The position numbers were made by a program, and so were the translations under genes. Shown in pieces: positions 7,495 through 17,051 of a DNA stretch of 64,000 bases; the stretch's first letter is position 1, and every line of letters begins with the position of its first letter. Source of the DNA: Aequorivita vladivostokensis. GTDB lineage: Bacteria; Bacteroidota; Bacteroidia; Flavobacteriales; Flavobacteriaceae. The stretch spans positions 124,001-188,000 of the forward strand of contig NZ_JSVU01000002.1 of the NCBI RefSeq assembly GCF_000952855.1, in the 5' to 3' direction. The notes under the pieces were generated by a model. That model was not told where the DNA came from, ran no database searches, and was given only the letters and a program-made list of their open reading frames with translations.

Positions 7495-8889
7495 ATGAAG
7501 CAATTAGCCACAATTTTGTGTCTACTGCTGTTTTCAATTCAGCTTTCTGCACAATCCGAAGCCCCTTCTCCCATTATTTTTATTTATGACGCCAGTGGCT
7601 CCATGTGGGGCCAAATGCAAGGCAAGACCAAGATGGAAATAGCCACTGAGGTTCTTTCAACTACGGTGAATAAGCTTCCCCCAAACCAAAACGTGGGCCT
7701 TGTTGCCTACGGCCATCGGAAAAAGGGAGATTGCAAAGATGTGGAAACTTTGGTTTCCATGGAAAATAGTTCAAAAGGTGAAATAAACTCTTCCTTAAAA
7801 AAGATAAAGCCCTTGGGAATGACTCCCTTGGCATACGCTGCTTCACAAGTAATTGACGGACTTCGAAAATCAAAGAAAAAAGCAACCATTATTTTAATAA
7901 CGGATGGCATTGAATCCTGCAACGGCAATATCGGCGAGGTAGTAACAGCTGCCAAAAAAGAAGGGATTGATTTTAGATTGCACATTGTGGGCTTCGGCTT
8001 AAAAGCAAACGAAACCGAACAACTTAGGTGCGTCGCAAATGCGGGAGAGGGAAAATATTACGATGCTGCAGATGCCAGTGGACTAAGTGATGTAATGAAT
8101 GATGCCACTGCGGAAACCGTTGATAAGCCAAAAGGAAATGTTTCGGTGTATGCCGTTAAAAACGGCGTAGCAATAGATGCTTGGGTGAAAGCGTACGATG
8201 TTGTTGCAAAACGCGCTCCCATAAGCGTTCGAACATATAAGGATACTGCCTATTTCTACTTACCTCCCAGCAAATACAATTTTGGGGTTACTCCACTTGA
8301 AGGTAGCGATGTAAAAATGGTTTCCGTGGAAGGGATACAAAGTTTTGAAGATAAAATAACACATAAAACCATCAGTTTTGACGGTGGAAAAATAGATGTC
8401 ACCACCACAAATAACGGTAAAAACTGGGACTGTATGGTCAAGGTTTTGGACGTAAACGGAAAAACCGTAGCCTCTCTCCGAACCTATAACGAACCTAAGG
8501 AAGTAGAAGTAAATCCAGGGATTTATAAAGTTTCAATACAGGCATTGGGCGATATGAAAGGACTTGAAACATCCACCGAAATTGAAAACGTAAAAGTTGA
8601 AGCTAGTGGAATTAAACCTATATCGCACAATTTTACCACAGGCACCGCTTTTATTGATGCGAAAGCAGATGGAAACTCCATAGACAGTGTAGTTACAATT
8701 GATGAAAGCCTTTCTGGTAAAAATGTTGCAGGAGGCAGGACCTATAGCCGTGGCAAAGAATTTTTATTGAATCCCGGAACCTATAAAGTAAAAGTGGCAC
8801 CCCTTGGAAATTATAAAGATCGCAAAACACAAATTGTAACCGTAGAAGTGAAAAAAGGGGAAGCAATTACCAAAACCTTAAACTTTTAA
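7495..8889 (+). CDS. Secreted von Willebrand factor A domain protein
   Basis: The 464-residue protein has an N-terminal signal peptide (about residues 1-20, ending LSAQ). The VWA domain (about 25-200) has a complete MIDAS: DASGS at residues 32-36, the Thr of GMTPLAYA, and TDGIESC. Three extracellular beta-type modules follow, repeating the pattern 'V.A...G..V' with NPGTYKV near the end, like periplasmic metal-dependent adhesion or regulator proteins. It is followed after two bases by a membrane protein gene and was probably inserted with it. A -7-like TATCTTTA lies about 30 bp upstream. The ligand is unknown. Confidence 0.82.
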   Translation: MKQLATILCLLLFSIQLSAQSEAPSPIIFIYDASGSMWGQMQGKTKMEIATEVLSTTVNKLPPNQNVGLVAYGHRKKGDCKDVETLVSMENSSKGEINSSLKKIKPLGMTPLAYAASQVIDGLRKSKKKATIILITDGIESCNGNIGEVVTAAKKEGIDFRLHIVGFGLKANETEQLRCVANAGEGKYYDAADASGLSDVMNDATAETVDKPKGNVSVYAVKNGVAIDAWVKAYDVVAKRAPISVRTYKDTAYFYLPPSKYNFGVTPLEGSDVKMVSVEGIQSFEDKITHKTISFDGGKIDVTTTNNGKNWDCMVKVLDVNGKTVASLRTYNEPKEVEVNPGIYKVSIQALGDMKGLETSTEIENVKVEASGIKPISHNFTTGTAFIDAKADGNSIDSVVTIDESLSGKNVAGGRTYSRGKEFLLNPGTYKVKVAPLGNYKDRKTQIVTVEVKKGEAITKTLNF

Positions 8890-8891
8890 GG

Positions 8892-9890
8892 ATGAAAAAA
8901 CTTCTGAAACCTTCCAGTATTGGCTTTTACATCCTGATGCTTTTAGGGTGTTTTATAATTGGGCTTTATTTTGCTGGCGCTATTGATGCCGGTAAAAATC
9001 AAGGACTCGCGGGGGGTGCAATAGTTGTGGGCTATGGAGTACTTTTTGCGGGAGTGGGGTTTATTGCCTCCTTTTTTATAGCCTATTATGTTGCTACGAA
9101 ATTGCTTGTTAAAATAAACGTTTTTTTATTAATCCTTTTGCTGGCCGCGATAGGCTATAAATATCTTGAGTTTCAGCAGCGAGATAAACTTGAAAAGGAA
9201 GAAAGTGAAAAATTTGACCCTCCATCTACTACTCCAACCCCGCAAACAGAACCATTGGGAATGGCAAAGCTATATTCCCGTCACATTAATGACGGGGTTC
9301 CCCAAAAAATCTTGAATGAAGAAAACAGCCAAATGGGAATGGGCTTTTTTTCACCCAATTATTACGAAAGCCCTACGCTGTATTTCTACGTAAATCTCAA
9401 TCTCGAAAAATCATTGATGGACCACGCTCCCTATGACAGTATCACATTTAAACGATATAAATTTAACCAATTTGAAATTGCCACCGCTCCCCCATTTTTG
9501 GTGCCAGAATATTTAAAATTGGATTATGATAGGCTAAATTTTAAAGTGATGAGTGTAAGCGAAGATTTTATTGAAGTAGTAGTAAATAAAACCAACGGTC
9601 AAACTTCTTATGTAGATAGGCGTGCCGGACGATTAATATACTGGCCCGAATTTCTTTTAAGTATGCACTCGGTTGAATTTTTACCCTATTCAAAAGAAAA
9701 AGTGCATGAGCGCTCCTTTGAAAATTCCGGCAAGGTAAACACGCCTCACCAATTTATGAGAGCCGTTCAAATTAAAGGTGTTTGGATGAAAGTTTTACTC
9801 TTAAATGGCGATTTTAAAACCGTTGCAAATGGTTGGATTCAATGGAAACGTGAGGGTAAACTTTTAATAATGTATAATTTGCTGAGCTAA
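8892..9890 (+). CDS. Unknown membrane protein paired with the VWA gene
   Basis: The protein has 332 residues. Three hydrophobic segments in the first 95 residues (about 13-32, 42-68, 72-92) are followed by a charged linker rich in Pro/Thr (TPTPQTEP) and a soluble domain of about 220 residues with the stretch LIYWPEFLLSMHSVEFLP. I do not recognise a family or catalytic motif. It begins two bases after the VWA stop, so the two are co-expressed, and a complex between a surface or periplasmic VWA sensor and this inner-membrane protein is a reasonable guess. It has no counterpart in the flanking conserved gene run. Confidence 0.7.
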   Translation: MKKLLKPSSIGFYILMLLGCFIIGLYFAGAIDAGKNQGLAGGAIVVGYGVLFAGVGFIASFFIAYYVATKLLVKINVFLLILLLAAIGYKYLEFQQRDKLEKEESEKFDPPSTTPTPQTEPLGMAKLYSRHINDGVPQKILNEENSQMGMGFFSPNYYESPTLYFYVNLNLEKSLMDHAPYDSITFKRYKFNQFEIATAPPFLVPEYLKLDYDRLNFKVMSVSEDFIEVVVNKTNGQTSYVDRRAGRLIYWPEFLLSMHSVEFLPYSKEKVHERSFENSGKVNTPHQFMRAVQIKGVWMKVLLLNGDFKTVANGWIQWKREGKLLIMYNLLS

Positions 9891-9909
9891 GTTTTTATCA
9901 CGTTAACCT

Positions 9910-9926
9910 ACTTTCTGTCAGAAAGT
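9910..9926. repeat. Short perfect hairpin after the VWA pair
   Basis: ACTTTCTG and CAGAAAGT are separated by a single T. No T-run follows, so a terminator role is weak; it could be a protein-binding palindrome. Confidence 0.4.
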
Positions 9927-10057
9927 TTAAAGGACGAACTTTTATTCTCTTATATACTTTTAGGCGTTCCCAACGTTAAGAGTATTGAACCTTTTCACTT
10001 GAAATTTAAAATTTGAATTTGTTTTTTATAATTTCAAATTTTCCTCATTGATATTTG

Positions 10058-10065
10058 TATTTTTG
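10058..10065 (+). promoter_or_regulatory. -7 element for ftsK
   Basis: TATTTTTG is an exact TAnnTTTG match 24 bp before the ftsK ATG. Confidence 0.5.
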
Positions 10066-10088
10066 CTGAAAAGACAACCGTTCCATTA

Positions 10089-12449
10089 ATGGCCAAAAAG
10101 AAAAAATCAACAACTAAAACACCCCGTAAAAAAATAAGCTTTTCGCTGTCCAAACAACAGAAAATACTTTTAGGTAGCTTTTTGTTTTTGTTGGGATTGG
10201 CACTGTTGTTTTCTTTTGTTTCCTACTTTTTTACTTGGCAGGCAGACCAAAGCGAAATTGGTGTTTTGGCAGAACGCGAATTGCAAACCAAAAATTGGCT
10301 CAACAAGTTTGGAGCCAACGTGGCGCACTTCTTCATTTATGACGGTTTCGGGATTTCAGCCTTTATTTTTGCCTTTTTGGTAACCTTAACGGGAATTTAT
10401 TATTTTTTCGACTATGCCAAAAAACAGTTGACTAAGTTTTGGTTTTGGGGCTTGCTTTTAATGCTTTGGATTTCAGTTTTCTTTGGTTTTTTTGGAGAAA
10501 AAACAACACTTTTCAGCGGTATCATCGGTTTTGAAACCAACGACCTCATGCAGGATTATTTAGGTTTGGTTGGCGCTATGCTGGTAATGATTTTTATATT
10601 GATTGTCTATTTGGTAGTTCGATTAAAGCTTACGCCCGAAATGGCAATCGATGCTTTTAAAAGCTCCAAAAAACAAATTGCTTCAGAGTTTGTTTCCGAT
10701 GAAAATAAAACTGACCACAAAACCTCAACTGTAAACAGTGAAATTGAAGATGAAGACGAAGAGGATATTCCAGAACCTTTTATTGAAGAAAAGGTAAGCC
10801 CTCCACCTGCCCCACCAGTAGAAAAAATCATCCTCAAATCTGATGTGGAAGGCGATGTGGAAATGGAAGTGGAACAGGCTGCCGACGAAGAGGAAATAGA
10901 AAACCTGAGTGATAAACTTGTAAAGGATTTTGGGGAATTTGACCCAAAACTGGAACTGAGCAATTACAAATTTCCTAGCATCGAGCTCCTGCGCGACCAT
11001 ACCGTGGGCGCTGCGATAACCATCGATCAAGAGGAGCTTGAGGAAAACAAAAACCGAATTGTTGAAACGCTCAGCAATTATAAAATAGGCATCGCAAACA
11101 TAAAGGCAACCGTTGGGCCAACAGTAACCCTTTACGAGATTGTGCCCGATGCAGGTATCCGTATTTCAAAAATCAAAAACCTTGAGGACGATATTGCACT
11201 ATCACTTTCGGCTTTGGGTATCCGTATTATAGCGCCTATTCCCGGTCGTGGTACTATTGGGATTGAGGTGCCGAATAAAAATGCAAAAATTGTTTCCATG
11301 CGTTCGGTGATTGCTTCGGCTAAATTTCAAAATGCCGAAATGGAACTGCCCATCGCCTTTGGAAAAACAATAAGCAATGAAACCTTTGTGGTAGATCTGG
11401 CTAAAATGCCGCACATGCTAATGGCTGGCGCCACTGGGCAAGGAAAATCGGTTGGGCTGAATGCTGTATTGACCTCTCTTTTATACAAAAAACACCCTGC
11501 GGAAGTGAAATTCGTTTTGGTAGATCCAAAGAAAGTGGAACTGACGCTTTTCAACAAAATTGAACGTCATTATTTAGCAAAATTGCCCGACACCGAAGAA
11601 GCTATTATTACAGATACCGCAAAGGTTATCAACACATTGAACTCCCTTTGTATTGAAATGGACGCCCGTTACGACTTGCTGAAGGATGCCATGGTGCGCA
11701 ACATAAAGGAATACAACACAAAATTCAAAAACCGAAAACTGAACCCCAACGAAGGACATCGGTTTTTGCCCTACATTGTTTTGGTAATTGATGAATTTGC
11801 CGATTTGATTATGACCGCGGGAAAAGAAGTGGAAACGCCCATTGCACGTTTGGCGCAGCTTGCGCGGGCAATCGGAATCCATTTGATTATTGCCACGCAA
11901 CGGCCCTCGGTAAACGTAATTACGGGTATCATCAAAGCTAACTTTCCGGCCCGTATTGCCTTTCGGGTTACCAGTAAAATTGATTCCCGGACCATTTTGG
12001 ACAATTCGGGTGCAGACCAGCTAATTGGCCGTGGTGACATGCTTTACACGCAGGGCAATGAGTTAACACGTATTCAGTGCGCATTTGTTGATACGCCCGA
12101 AGTAGCAGATATTACGGAATTTATCGGTTCACAAAAAGCATATCCCGATGCACATTTGCTGCCAGAATATGAGGGTGAGGAAGGTGGCACAACTCTTGAT
12201 ATTGACATAGAGGAACGCGACAAACTTTTCCGTGAAGCTGCAGAAGTATTGGTAATTGCACAGCAAGGTTCCGCATCTCTGTTACAGCGAAAGTTGAAAC
12301 TGGGATACAATCGGGCTGGAAGAATTATCGATCAAATGGAAGCGGCAGGTATTGTGGGCCCCTTTGAGGGCAGCAAGGCACGGCAAGTCTTGGTTCCAAC
12401 AATAGATGCGTTAAACCAACTTTTAGATAATGAACAAAATGACAATTAA
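10089..12449 (+). CDS. ftsK: DNA translocase FtsK
   Basis: The 786-residue protein has a Lys-rich start, four hydrophobic segments in the first 180 residues, an acidic linker (about 200-280), and then the FtsK motor: the alpha/beta domain, Walker A AGATGQGKS near residue 445, LVDPKKVEL, Walker B IVLVIDEFADLI near 560, and a C-terminal winged-helix gamma domain (LLQRKLKLGYNRAGRIIDQ) that reads KOPS sites. It pumps chromosome DNA at the division septum and activates XerCD. It is shorter than E. coli FtsK because of the short linker, as expected for this phylum. It overlaps lolA by 20 bases if lolA starts at 12430. Confidence 0.97.
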   Translation: MAKKKKSTTKTPRKKISFSLSKQQKILLGSFLFLLGLALLFSFVSYFFTWQADQSEIGVLAERELQTKNWLNKFGANVAHFFIYDGFGISAFIFAFLVTLTGIYYFFDYAKKQLTKFWFWGLLLMLWISVFFGFFGEKTTLFSGIIGFETNDLMQDYLGLVGAMLVMIFILIVYLVVRLKLTPEMAIDAFKSSKKQIASEFVSDENKTDHKTSTVNSEIEDEDEEDIPEPFIEEKVSPPPAPPVEKIILKSDVEGDVEMEVEQAADEEEIENLSDKLVKDFGEFDPKLELSNYKFPSIELLRDHTVGAAITIDQEELEENKNRIVETLSNYKIGIANIKATVGPTVTLYEIVPDAGIRISKIKNLEDDIALSLSALGIRIIAPIPGRGTIGIEVPNKNAKIVSMRSVIASAKFQNAEMELPIAFGKTISNETFVVDLAKMPHMLMAGATGQGKSVGLNAVLTSLLYKKHPAEVKFVLVDPKKVELTLFNKIERHYLAKLPDTEEAIITDTAKVINTLNSLCIEMDARYDLLKDAMVRNIKEYNTKFKNRKLNPNEGHRFLPYIVLVIDEFADLIMTAGKEVETPIARLAQLARAIGIHLIIATQRPSVNVITGIIKANFPARIAFRVTSKIDSRTILDNSGADQLIGRGDMLYTQGNELTRIQCAFVDTPEVADITEFIGSQKAYPDAHLLPEYEGEEGGTTLDIDIEERDKLFREAAEVLVIAQQGSASLLQRKLKLGYNRAGRIIDQMEAAGIVGPFEGSKARQVLVPTIDALNQLLDNEQNDN

Positions 12450-13089
12450 AATGCAAAAATTAGGTATTCTTTTAATCGCTCTTTTTATCACTACTTTTTC
12501 TCAGGCACAGGATGCAAAGACACTTTTGAAAGAGGTTTCAGCAAAAGCAAAGAGCTACGATAACATTTCAATCGATTTTAAGTATAATTTGAATAATTCC
12601 AAGGAAAACGTAAACCAAGAAACCCGTGGCGATGTTACGCTACAGGGCGATAAATATGTTTTGAACATGCTTGGAACGACCCGAATTTTTGACGGAAAAA
12701 ATATTTACACCATAGTTCCCGAAGATGAAGAAGTAACCATTTCGGCTTATAATCCAAAGGATGACAAGGAAATTACCCCTTCAAAAATGTTGACTTTTTA
12801 CGAAAAGGGCTATACCTATAAAATGGACATTGAGCAAAATGTGAAGGGCAGAAAAATTCAGTATATAAAGCTTATACCAATTGACTCAAAAGCTGAAATA
12901 AAAGACATTCTGTTGGGTATTGATGTACAAACGAAGCATATTTACAAGCTGATTCAAACCGATGACAAGGGCACAAAATATACCCTTACCGTAAATTCAT
13001 TTAAAACAAACCAACCGGTTTCCAAAACCTTGTTTACTTTTGACGAGGCCAAATATAAGAAAGACGGTTACTACATAAATAAGCTATAG
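12430..13089 (+). CDS. lolA: LolA-like outer-membrane lipoprotein carrier
   Basis: The protein has up to 219 residues. The start at 12430 overlaps ftsK by 20 bases; an ATG at 12451 gives a cleaner signal peptide (hydrophobic core, cleavage after FSQAQ) and may be the true start. The mature part is the LolA half-barrel: TLLKEVSAKAKSYDNISIDF at its beginning and repeated strands with 'G...Y.L.....R.F.G'. It ferries lipoproteins through the periplasm to the outer membrane. Its position between ftsK and an LptF/G permease gene supports an envelope-biogenesis role. Sequence identity within LolA is always low, hence slightly lower confidence. Confidence 0.85.
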   Translation: MNKMTIKMQKLGILLIALFITTFSQAQDAKTLLKEVSAKAKSYDNISIDFKYNLNNSKENVNQETRGDVTLQGDKYVLNMLGTTRIFDGKNIYTIVPEDEEVTISAYNPKDDKEITPSKMLTFYEKGYTYKMDIEQNVKGRKIQYIKLIPIDSKAEIKDILLGIDVQTKHIYKLIQTDDKGTKYTLTVNSFKTNQPVSKTLFTFDEAKYKKDGYYINKL

Positions 13090-13097
13090 CAGCATAA

Positions 13098-14543
13098 GTG
13101 AAAATACTGGATAGGTACATATTGGTTACATATTTGAAGACGTTCTTGAGCGTCTTCATTATTTTAATGTTCATATTTGTGCTGCAGACCATCTGGCTCT
13201 ACATTTCCGAACTTGCCGGAAAAGACTTGGATGTTTGGATTGTGCTGAAGTTTCTTTGGTATGTTTCCCCCCGACTGATTCCCTTGGTGCTTCCACTTAC
13301 TATTTTGGTGACTTCGTTAATGGTGTTTGGAAGTTTTGCGGAAAAATATGAATTTGCCGCGATGAAATCGACGGGAATTTCCTTGCAACGCGCTATGGGT
13401 AGCGTTATCGGTTTTATCATCGTACTTTCCATAACCGCTTTCTTTTTCGCAAACAATGTTATCCCCTATTCCGAATATAAATGGCAGAACCTGCGGCGGA
13501 ATATTTCGCAGTTTCAGCCTTCCATGGTTATTTCTGAGGGGCAGTTCAGCCAAATTGGTGATATGTTCAACATAAAGGTGGAAAAGAAAACTGGCGATCG
13601 CGACCAATTTTTGGAAGACGTGGTTATTCATAAAAAAAATGAAACAAAACCCAACGGAAATTATACCGTAATAATTGCAAACAACGGGGAGCTAGCCAGT
13701 GAAGAAGGCAGCAATACACTTTCGCTAATTTTAAAGGAGGGAAATTATTACGAGGAAATCCAGACCAAAAATCCGGGGAAACAAAAAGGCGAACCCTTTG
13801 CAAAAAGCTATTTTGACGAATATTCCATCAATATTGACCTTACTGAACTGAACAATAAGGACATTGATAAGGAGAACAATCTCAATAATCAAAACATGTA
13901 TAACATCAGCGAATTACGTGTGGAGATTGATTCGCTTTCAGAGAGTTATTCCACCGATATCCAGTCTTACACCAAGAATATGTACTATCGCAGCGGTGTA
14001 GAAAAATTTAAGGAAAATAAAATTAGTGATTCTGCAAAACCTCCCGCAATAAGCTCCATTCTTGAAATTTATAATCCAGCCCATCAATTGCAAATTGTAA
14101 AACTTGCACTAAACAATGCCAAAGGAACCCTACAAACCGTGGATGCAAAAAAGGTAGAATTTAAAAATAAAACCAAAAGACTGAACAAAACCGAAATAGC
14201 ATTGCACGAAAAATATGCTTTGGGCATTGCTTGTATTATTTTGTTTTTTGTGGGGGCACCGCTTGGTGCCATCATTAGAAAAGGTGGAATGGGCTTGCCT
14301 ATGGTTGTAGCAATTCTACTATTTTTAACCTACCACTTTATCGGTATTTTTGCCAAAAACAGTGCAGAGGATGGCACAATGCACCCTTTTATCGCTACTT
14401 GGCTAAGTACTGCGATTATGCTTCCTTTGAGTATTTGGCTCACCTACCGCGCAACCACAGACCAAGGTATTTTTGATTTTGATTCATTTATGCAGCGTAT
14501 TGGGCGCTTGTTTGGAATAAAAAGAAAAAAGAAGTCTGAATAG
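13098..14543 (+). CDS. LptF/LptG-family lipopolysaccharide export permease
   Basis: The 481-residue protein starts with GTG, eight bases after lolA. It has three N-terminal membrane helices (about 10-110), a large periplasmic beta domain (about 140-340), and three C-terminal helices (about 375-450), the YjgP/YjgQ layout. The motif KILDRYILVTYLKTF is typical of the first helix. It is one half of the LptB2FG transporter that extracts lipopolysaccharide from the inner membrane. Whether it is F or G cannot be decided here, and the second permease is not in the window. The periplasmic domain is longer than in Proteobacteria, which is common in this phylum. Confidence 0.9.
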   Translation: MKILDRYILVTYLKTFLSVFIILMFIFVLQTIWLYISELAGKDLDVWIVLKFLWYVSPRLIPLVLPLTILVTSLMVFGSFAEKYEFAAMKSTGISLQRAMGSVIGFIIVLSITAFFFANNVIPYSEYKWQNLRRNISQFQPSMVISEGQFSQIGDMFNIKVEKKTGDRDQFLEDVVIHKKNETKPNGNYTVIIANNGELASEEGSNTLSLILKEGNYYEEIQTKNPGKQKGEPFAKSYFDEYSINIDLTELNNKDIDKENNLNNQNMYNISELRVEIDSLSESYSTDIQSYTKNMYYRSGVEKFKENKISDSAKPPAISSILEIYNPAHQLQIVKLALNNAKGTLQTVDAKKVEFKNKTKRLNKTEIALHEKYALGIACIILFFVGAPLGAIIRKGGMGLPMVVAILLFLTYHFIGIFAKNSAEDGTMHPFIATWLSTAIMLPLSIWLTYRATTDQGIFDFDSFMQRIGRLFGIKRKKKSE

Positions 14544-14592
14544 GAATACTATAATCCAAAATCTCTTTTAACCAATTACAGCCCACATTTTA

Positions 14593-14600
14593 TATCTTTG
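14593..14600 (+). promoter_or_regulatory. -7 element for ribBA
   Basis: TATCTTTG is an exact TAnnTTTG match 17 bp before the ribB start codon. This is close, giving a short leader without room for an FMN riboswitch. Confidence 0.6.
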
Positions 14601-14617
14601 CACACATATTTAAAGCT

Positions 14618-15766
14618 ATGATTTCCACAGAAAAAGAAAATTCCGTAAAACTCAACACTATTGAAGAAGCCATTGAAGATATTCGCAATGGAAAGATAAT
14701 TATTGTAGTTGATGATGAAAACCGGGAAAATGAAGGAGATTTTATTGCCGCCGCCGAAATGGTGACGCCAGAAATGATCAATTTTATGGCAACCCACGGA
14801 AGGGGGCTTATTTGTGCGCCTTTAACCGAGGATAGATGCAATGCCCTCGACTTGAATATGATGGTGGAAAACAACACCGTATTGCACCACACCCAATTTA
14901 CCGTTTCGGTAGATTTGATTGGTCACGGTTGTACCACGGGCATTTCGGTTCACGACCGCTCAAAAACCATTAAAGCCCTAGTTGATGAAAACACAAAAGC
15001 CAGCGATTTGGGTAGACCGGGACATATATTTCCGCTTCGTGCAAAGCAGGGCGGCGTGTTAAGACGGACCGGACATACCGAGGCCGCAATCGATCTGGCG
15101 CGTTTGGCAGGGTTGAAACCTGCGGGTATTTTGGTTGAAATTTTAAATGAAGATGGTACGATGGCGCGCCTTCCAGAATTGATGAAGGTTGCCAAGAAGT
15201 TTGATTTGAAACTCATTTCCATCGAAGATTTGGTAAAATACCGAATGGAAAATGATTCCTTGATTGAAAAAAAGGAAGACTTCAAAATAAATACAAAATT
15301 TGGGGATTTCAGGCTTCGCGCTTACAAACAGACCACAAACGACCAAATTCACATCGCGCTTACAAAAGGTTCGTGGAAAGAAAATGAACCTGTGTTGGTT
15401 CGTGTAAATGCAACCTTGGTAAATGGCGACATTTTGGGAACGCTCACCAACAACGCCGAACAGAAATTGGATGATATGTTCAACGTAATCAACGGGGAAG
15501 GGAAAGGCGCTATTGTTTTCATAAACCAGCAGAGCCAATCGCTAAATCTCTTAAACCGTTTAAAAGAGCTGAAAGAAGCCCAAAAACCAAACGAAATTGC
15601 CAAAGCTCCGCGTATTGAAATGGACAGCAAGGATTTTGGGATTGGAGCCCAAATTCTTCACGATTTGGGAATCCATAAAATCCGCCTTATTTCAAACAGC
15701 GAGCAGACCAAGCGTGTTGGGATGATAGGCTATGGTTTGGAAATTACAGAGTATGTAAACTACTAA
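14618..15766 (+). CDS. ribB: RibBA-like: active 3,4-DHBP synthase with degenerate GTP cyclohydrolase II domain
   Basis: The protein has 382 residues. Residues 1-210 are a complete RibB domain: [10 protein letters not shown] (32-41), ATHGRG, and [14 protein letters not shown] with the catalytic residues, making DHBP from ribulose 5-phosphate for riboflavin. Residues 225-382 align with RibA, but its three Zn cysteines are replaced: the aligned positions are Leu267, Asn278 and Ala280, and the catalytic REGRGIG segment reads NQQSQSLN. This half cannot be a normal GTP cyclohydrolase II; it may be structural or regulatory. A separate ribA must exist elsewhere. It converges on the DegT gene with a 4-base overlap at the 3' ends. 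Confidence 0.92.
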   Translation: MISTEKENSVKLNTIEEAIEDIRNGKIIIVVDDENRENEGDFIAAAEMVTPEMINFMATHGRGLICAPLTEDRCNALDLNMMVENNTVLHHTQFTVSVDLIGHGCTTGISVHDRSKTIKALVDENTKASDLGRPGHIFPLRAKQGGVLRRTGHTEAAIDLARLAGLKPAGILVEILNEDGTMARLPELMKVAKKFDLKLISIEDLVKYRMENDSLIEKKEDFKINTKFGDFRLRAYKQTTNDQIHIALTKGSWKENEPVLVRVNATLVNGDILGTLTNNAEQKLDDMFNVINGEGKGAIVFINQQSQSLNLLNRLKELKEAQKPNEIAKAPRIEMDSKDFGIGAQILHDLGIHKIRLISNSEQTKRVGMIGYGLEITEYVNY

Positions 15767-16956
15767 AAGACTGAGGCAATCGCGTTTTTCATAGCTTCTG
15801 CCCTATCCCTTACCTGCTTTTCGGACCAACCAATCTTTATAAGTGAAGAAATGGTCCTGCCCATAACGGCATCACTTTTTGAAAAATCGGTATTGTTCAG
15901 ATCCTGCATTTGCTTTTTCAGTTCAGAAGGAAGATTTCCTAAAGATTTCAGATTTCGCAAATGTTCCCAACCGTTTATATAATGCCAGTTGTTGGTGTAC
16001 CAATAAAAACAGGCATCTACGCCATTCTCTGATAAAGCTTTATGGGCCTTTTTAGCTAATTCTTCCGTAGGAAGGAAAAAATTCAAAAACGAATAGTTTT
16101 CCTCACCGCCTTCGGGAACCGTTCGGAAAGTTACCCCATCTACGGTTTCCAATGCTTCGCGAAGAATCGTATAATTTTCCTTTTGAGTCCTTAAAATTCC
16201 ATCCAGTTTGCCCAATTGCGCCAAACCGACAGCGGCATTCAATTCGGAAATTCTATAATTATATCCCATAAAAGGGTGGCTTTCCACGCCGCGGTCCTTC
16301 CCAACATGGTCGTGTCCGTGGTCTTGGTAATGGTCTGCGTGTTTTGCGAATTCTGCATTGTTGGTAATTATCGCACCGCCTTCGCCACAGGTAATGGTCT
16401 TTACATAATCAAATGAAAAACAGCCCAAGTGGCCGTAGCTGCCCAATGGTTTCCCTTTATATGTACCGCCGGGAGCTTGACAGGCATCCTCCAAAAGAAT
16501 TAAGTTATACTTTTCGCAAATTGCCTTTAGGGCATCCAAATCTGCCATCGAGCCGCACATGTGTACTGGCATTACACATTTGGTTTTTGAAGTGATTGCA
16601 GCTTCCACGGCTTTGGGGTCAAGAGTAAGGGTGTCGTCAATATCCACCAAAATAGGAACCGCTCCCAAGGCCAAAATAGATTCAAAACTCGCCACGAAGG
16701 TGAAGGTGGGCATAATAACCTCATCGCCCGCACCGATGCCAGCCGAGGCCAGAGCAACCGTTAAGGCCGCCGTTCCGCTGGAAACCAATTGGCAATATTC
16801 AGTGCCCATTCTTTTGGCGAAGGCGGTCTCAAACTCTTTGGCCTTCCAATGGTTGTTGCGCATACCGTCAAAGCCGTAGCGCATCAATACGCCTGTTTCC
16901 AACACTTCGTTTACCTGCTTGCGCTCTTCGGCGCCAAAAATTTCAAATCCGGGCAT
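15763..16956 (-). CDS. DegT/DnrJ/EryC1/StrS-family sugar aminotransferase
   Basis: The 397-residue PLP enzyme has the DegT layout: GTAALTVAL near residue 60, DACQAPGGTY, and the PLP Lys in SFDYVKTITCGEGGAI near residue 190, then a loop HDHVGKDRGVESHPFMGYNYRISELNAAVG for substrate and dimer contacts. It would transaminate a nucleotide-linked keto-sugar (or a related ketose) using Glu or Gln. The C terminus carries an extra segment after residue 310 rich in Trp (FYWYTNNWHYINGW) that is unusual for sugar aminotransferases. No other sugar genes are adjacent, so the substrate is open. Confidence 0.87.
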   Translation of the reverse strand: MPGFEIFGAEERKQVNEVLETGVLMRYGFDGMRNNHWKAKEFETAFAKRMGTEYCQLVSSGTAALTVALASAGIGAGDEVIMPTFTFVASFESILALGAVPILVDIDDTLTLDPKAVEAAITSKTKCVMPVHMCGSMADLDALKAICEKYNLILLEDACQAPGGTYKGKPLGSYGHLGCFSFDYVKTITCGEGGAIITNNAEFAKHADHYQDHGHDHVGKDRGVESHPFMGYNYRISELNAAVGLAQLGKLDGILRTQKENYTILREALETVDGVTFRTVPEGGEENYSFLNFFLPTEELAKKAHKALSENGVDACFYWYTNNWHYINGWEHLRNLKSLGNLPSELKKQMQDLNNTDFSKSDAVMGRTISSLIKIGWSEKQVRDRAEAMKNAIASVF

Positions 16957-17051
16957 AATTTTTTTTGTTTCAGTTTTATTTATGTAAGCACTAATATCAA
17001 AGGTAAGAGTTGCACGTTCAGCCTAAAATTTTGTAGTTAAAATTTTCAAAA

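Noticed and set aside
9910-9926. Hairpin as a terminator after the VWA pair
   Set aside because: There is no T-run; kept only as a low-confidence repeat.
10607-11030. Overlapping minus-strand reading frames inside ftsK
   Set aside because: They mirror the acidic linker of ftsK, are Ser-rich and have no independent start signal.
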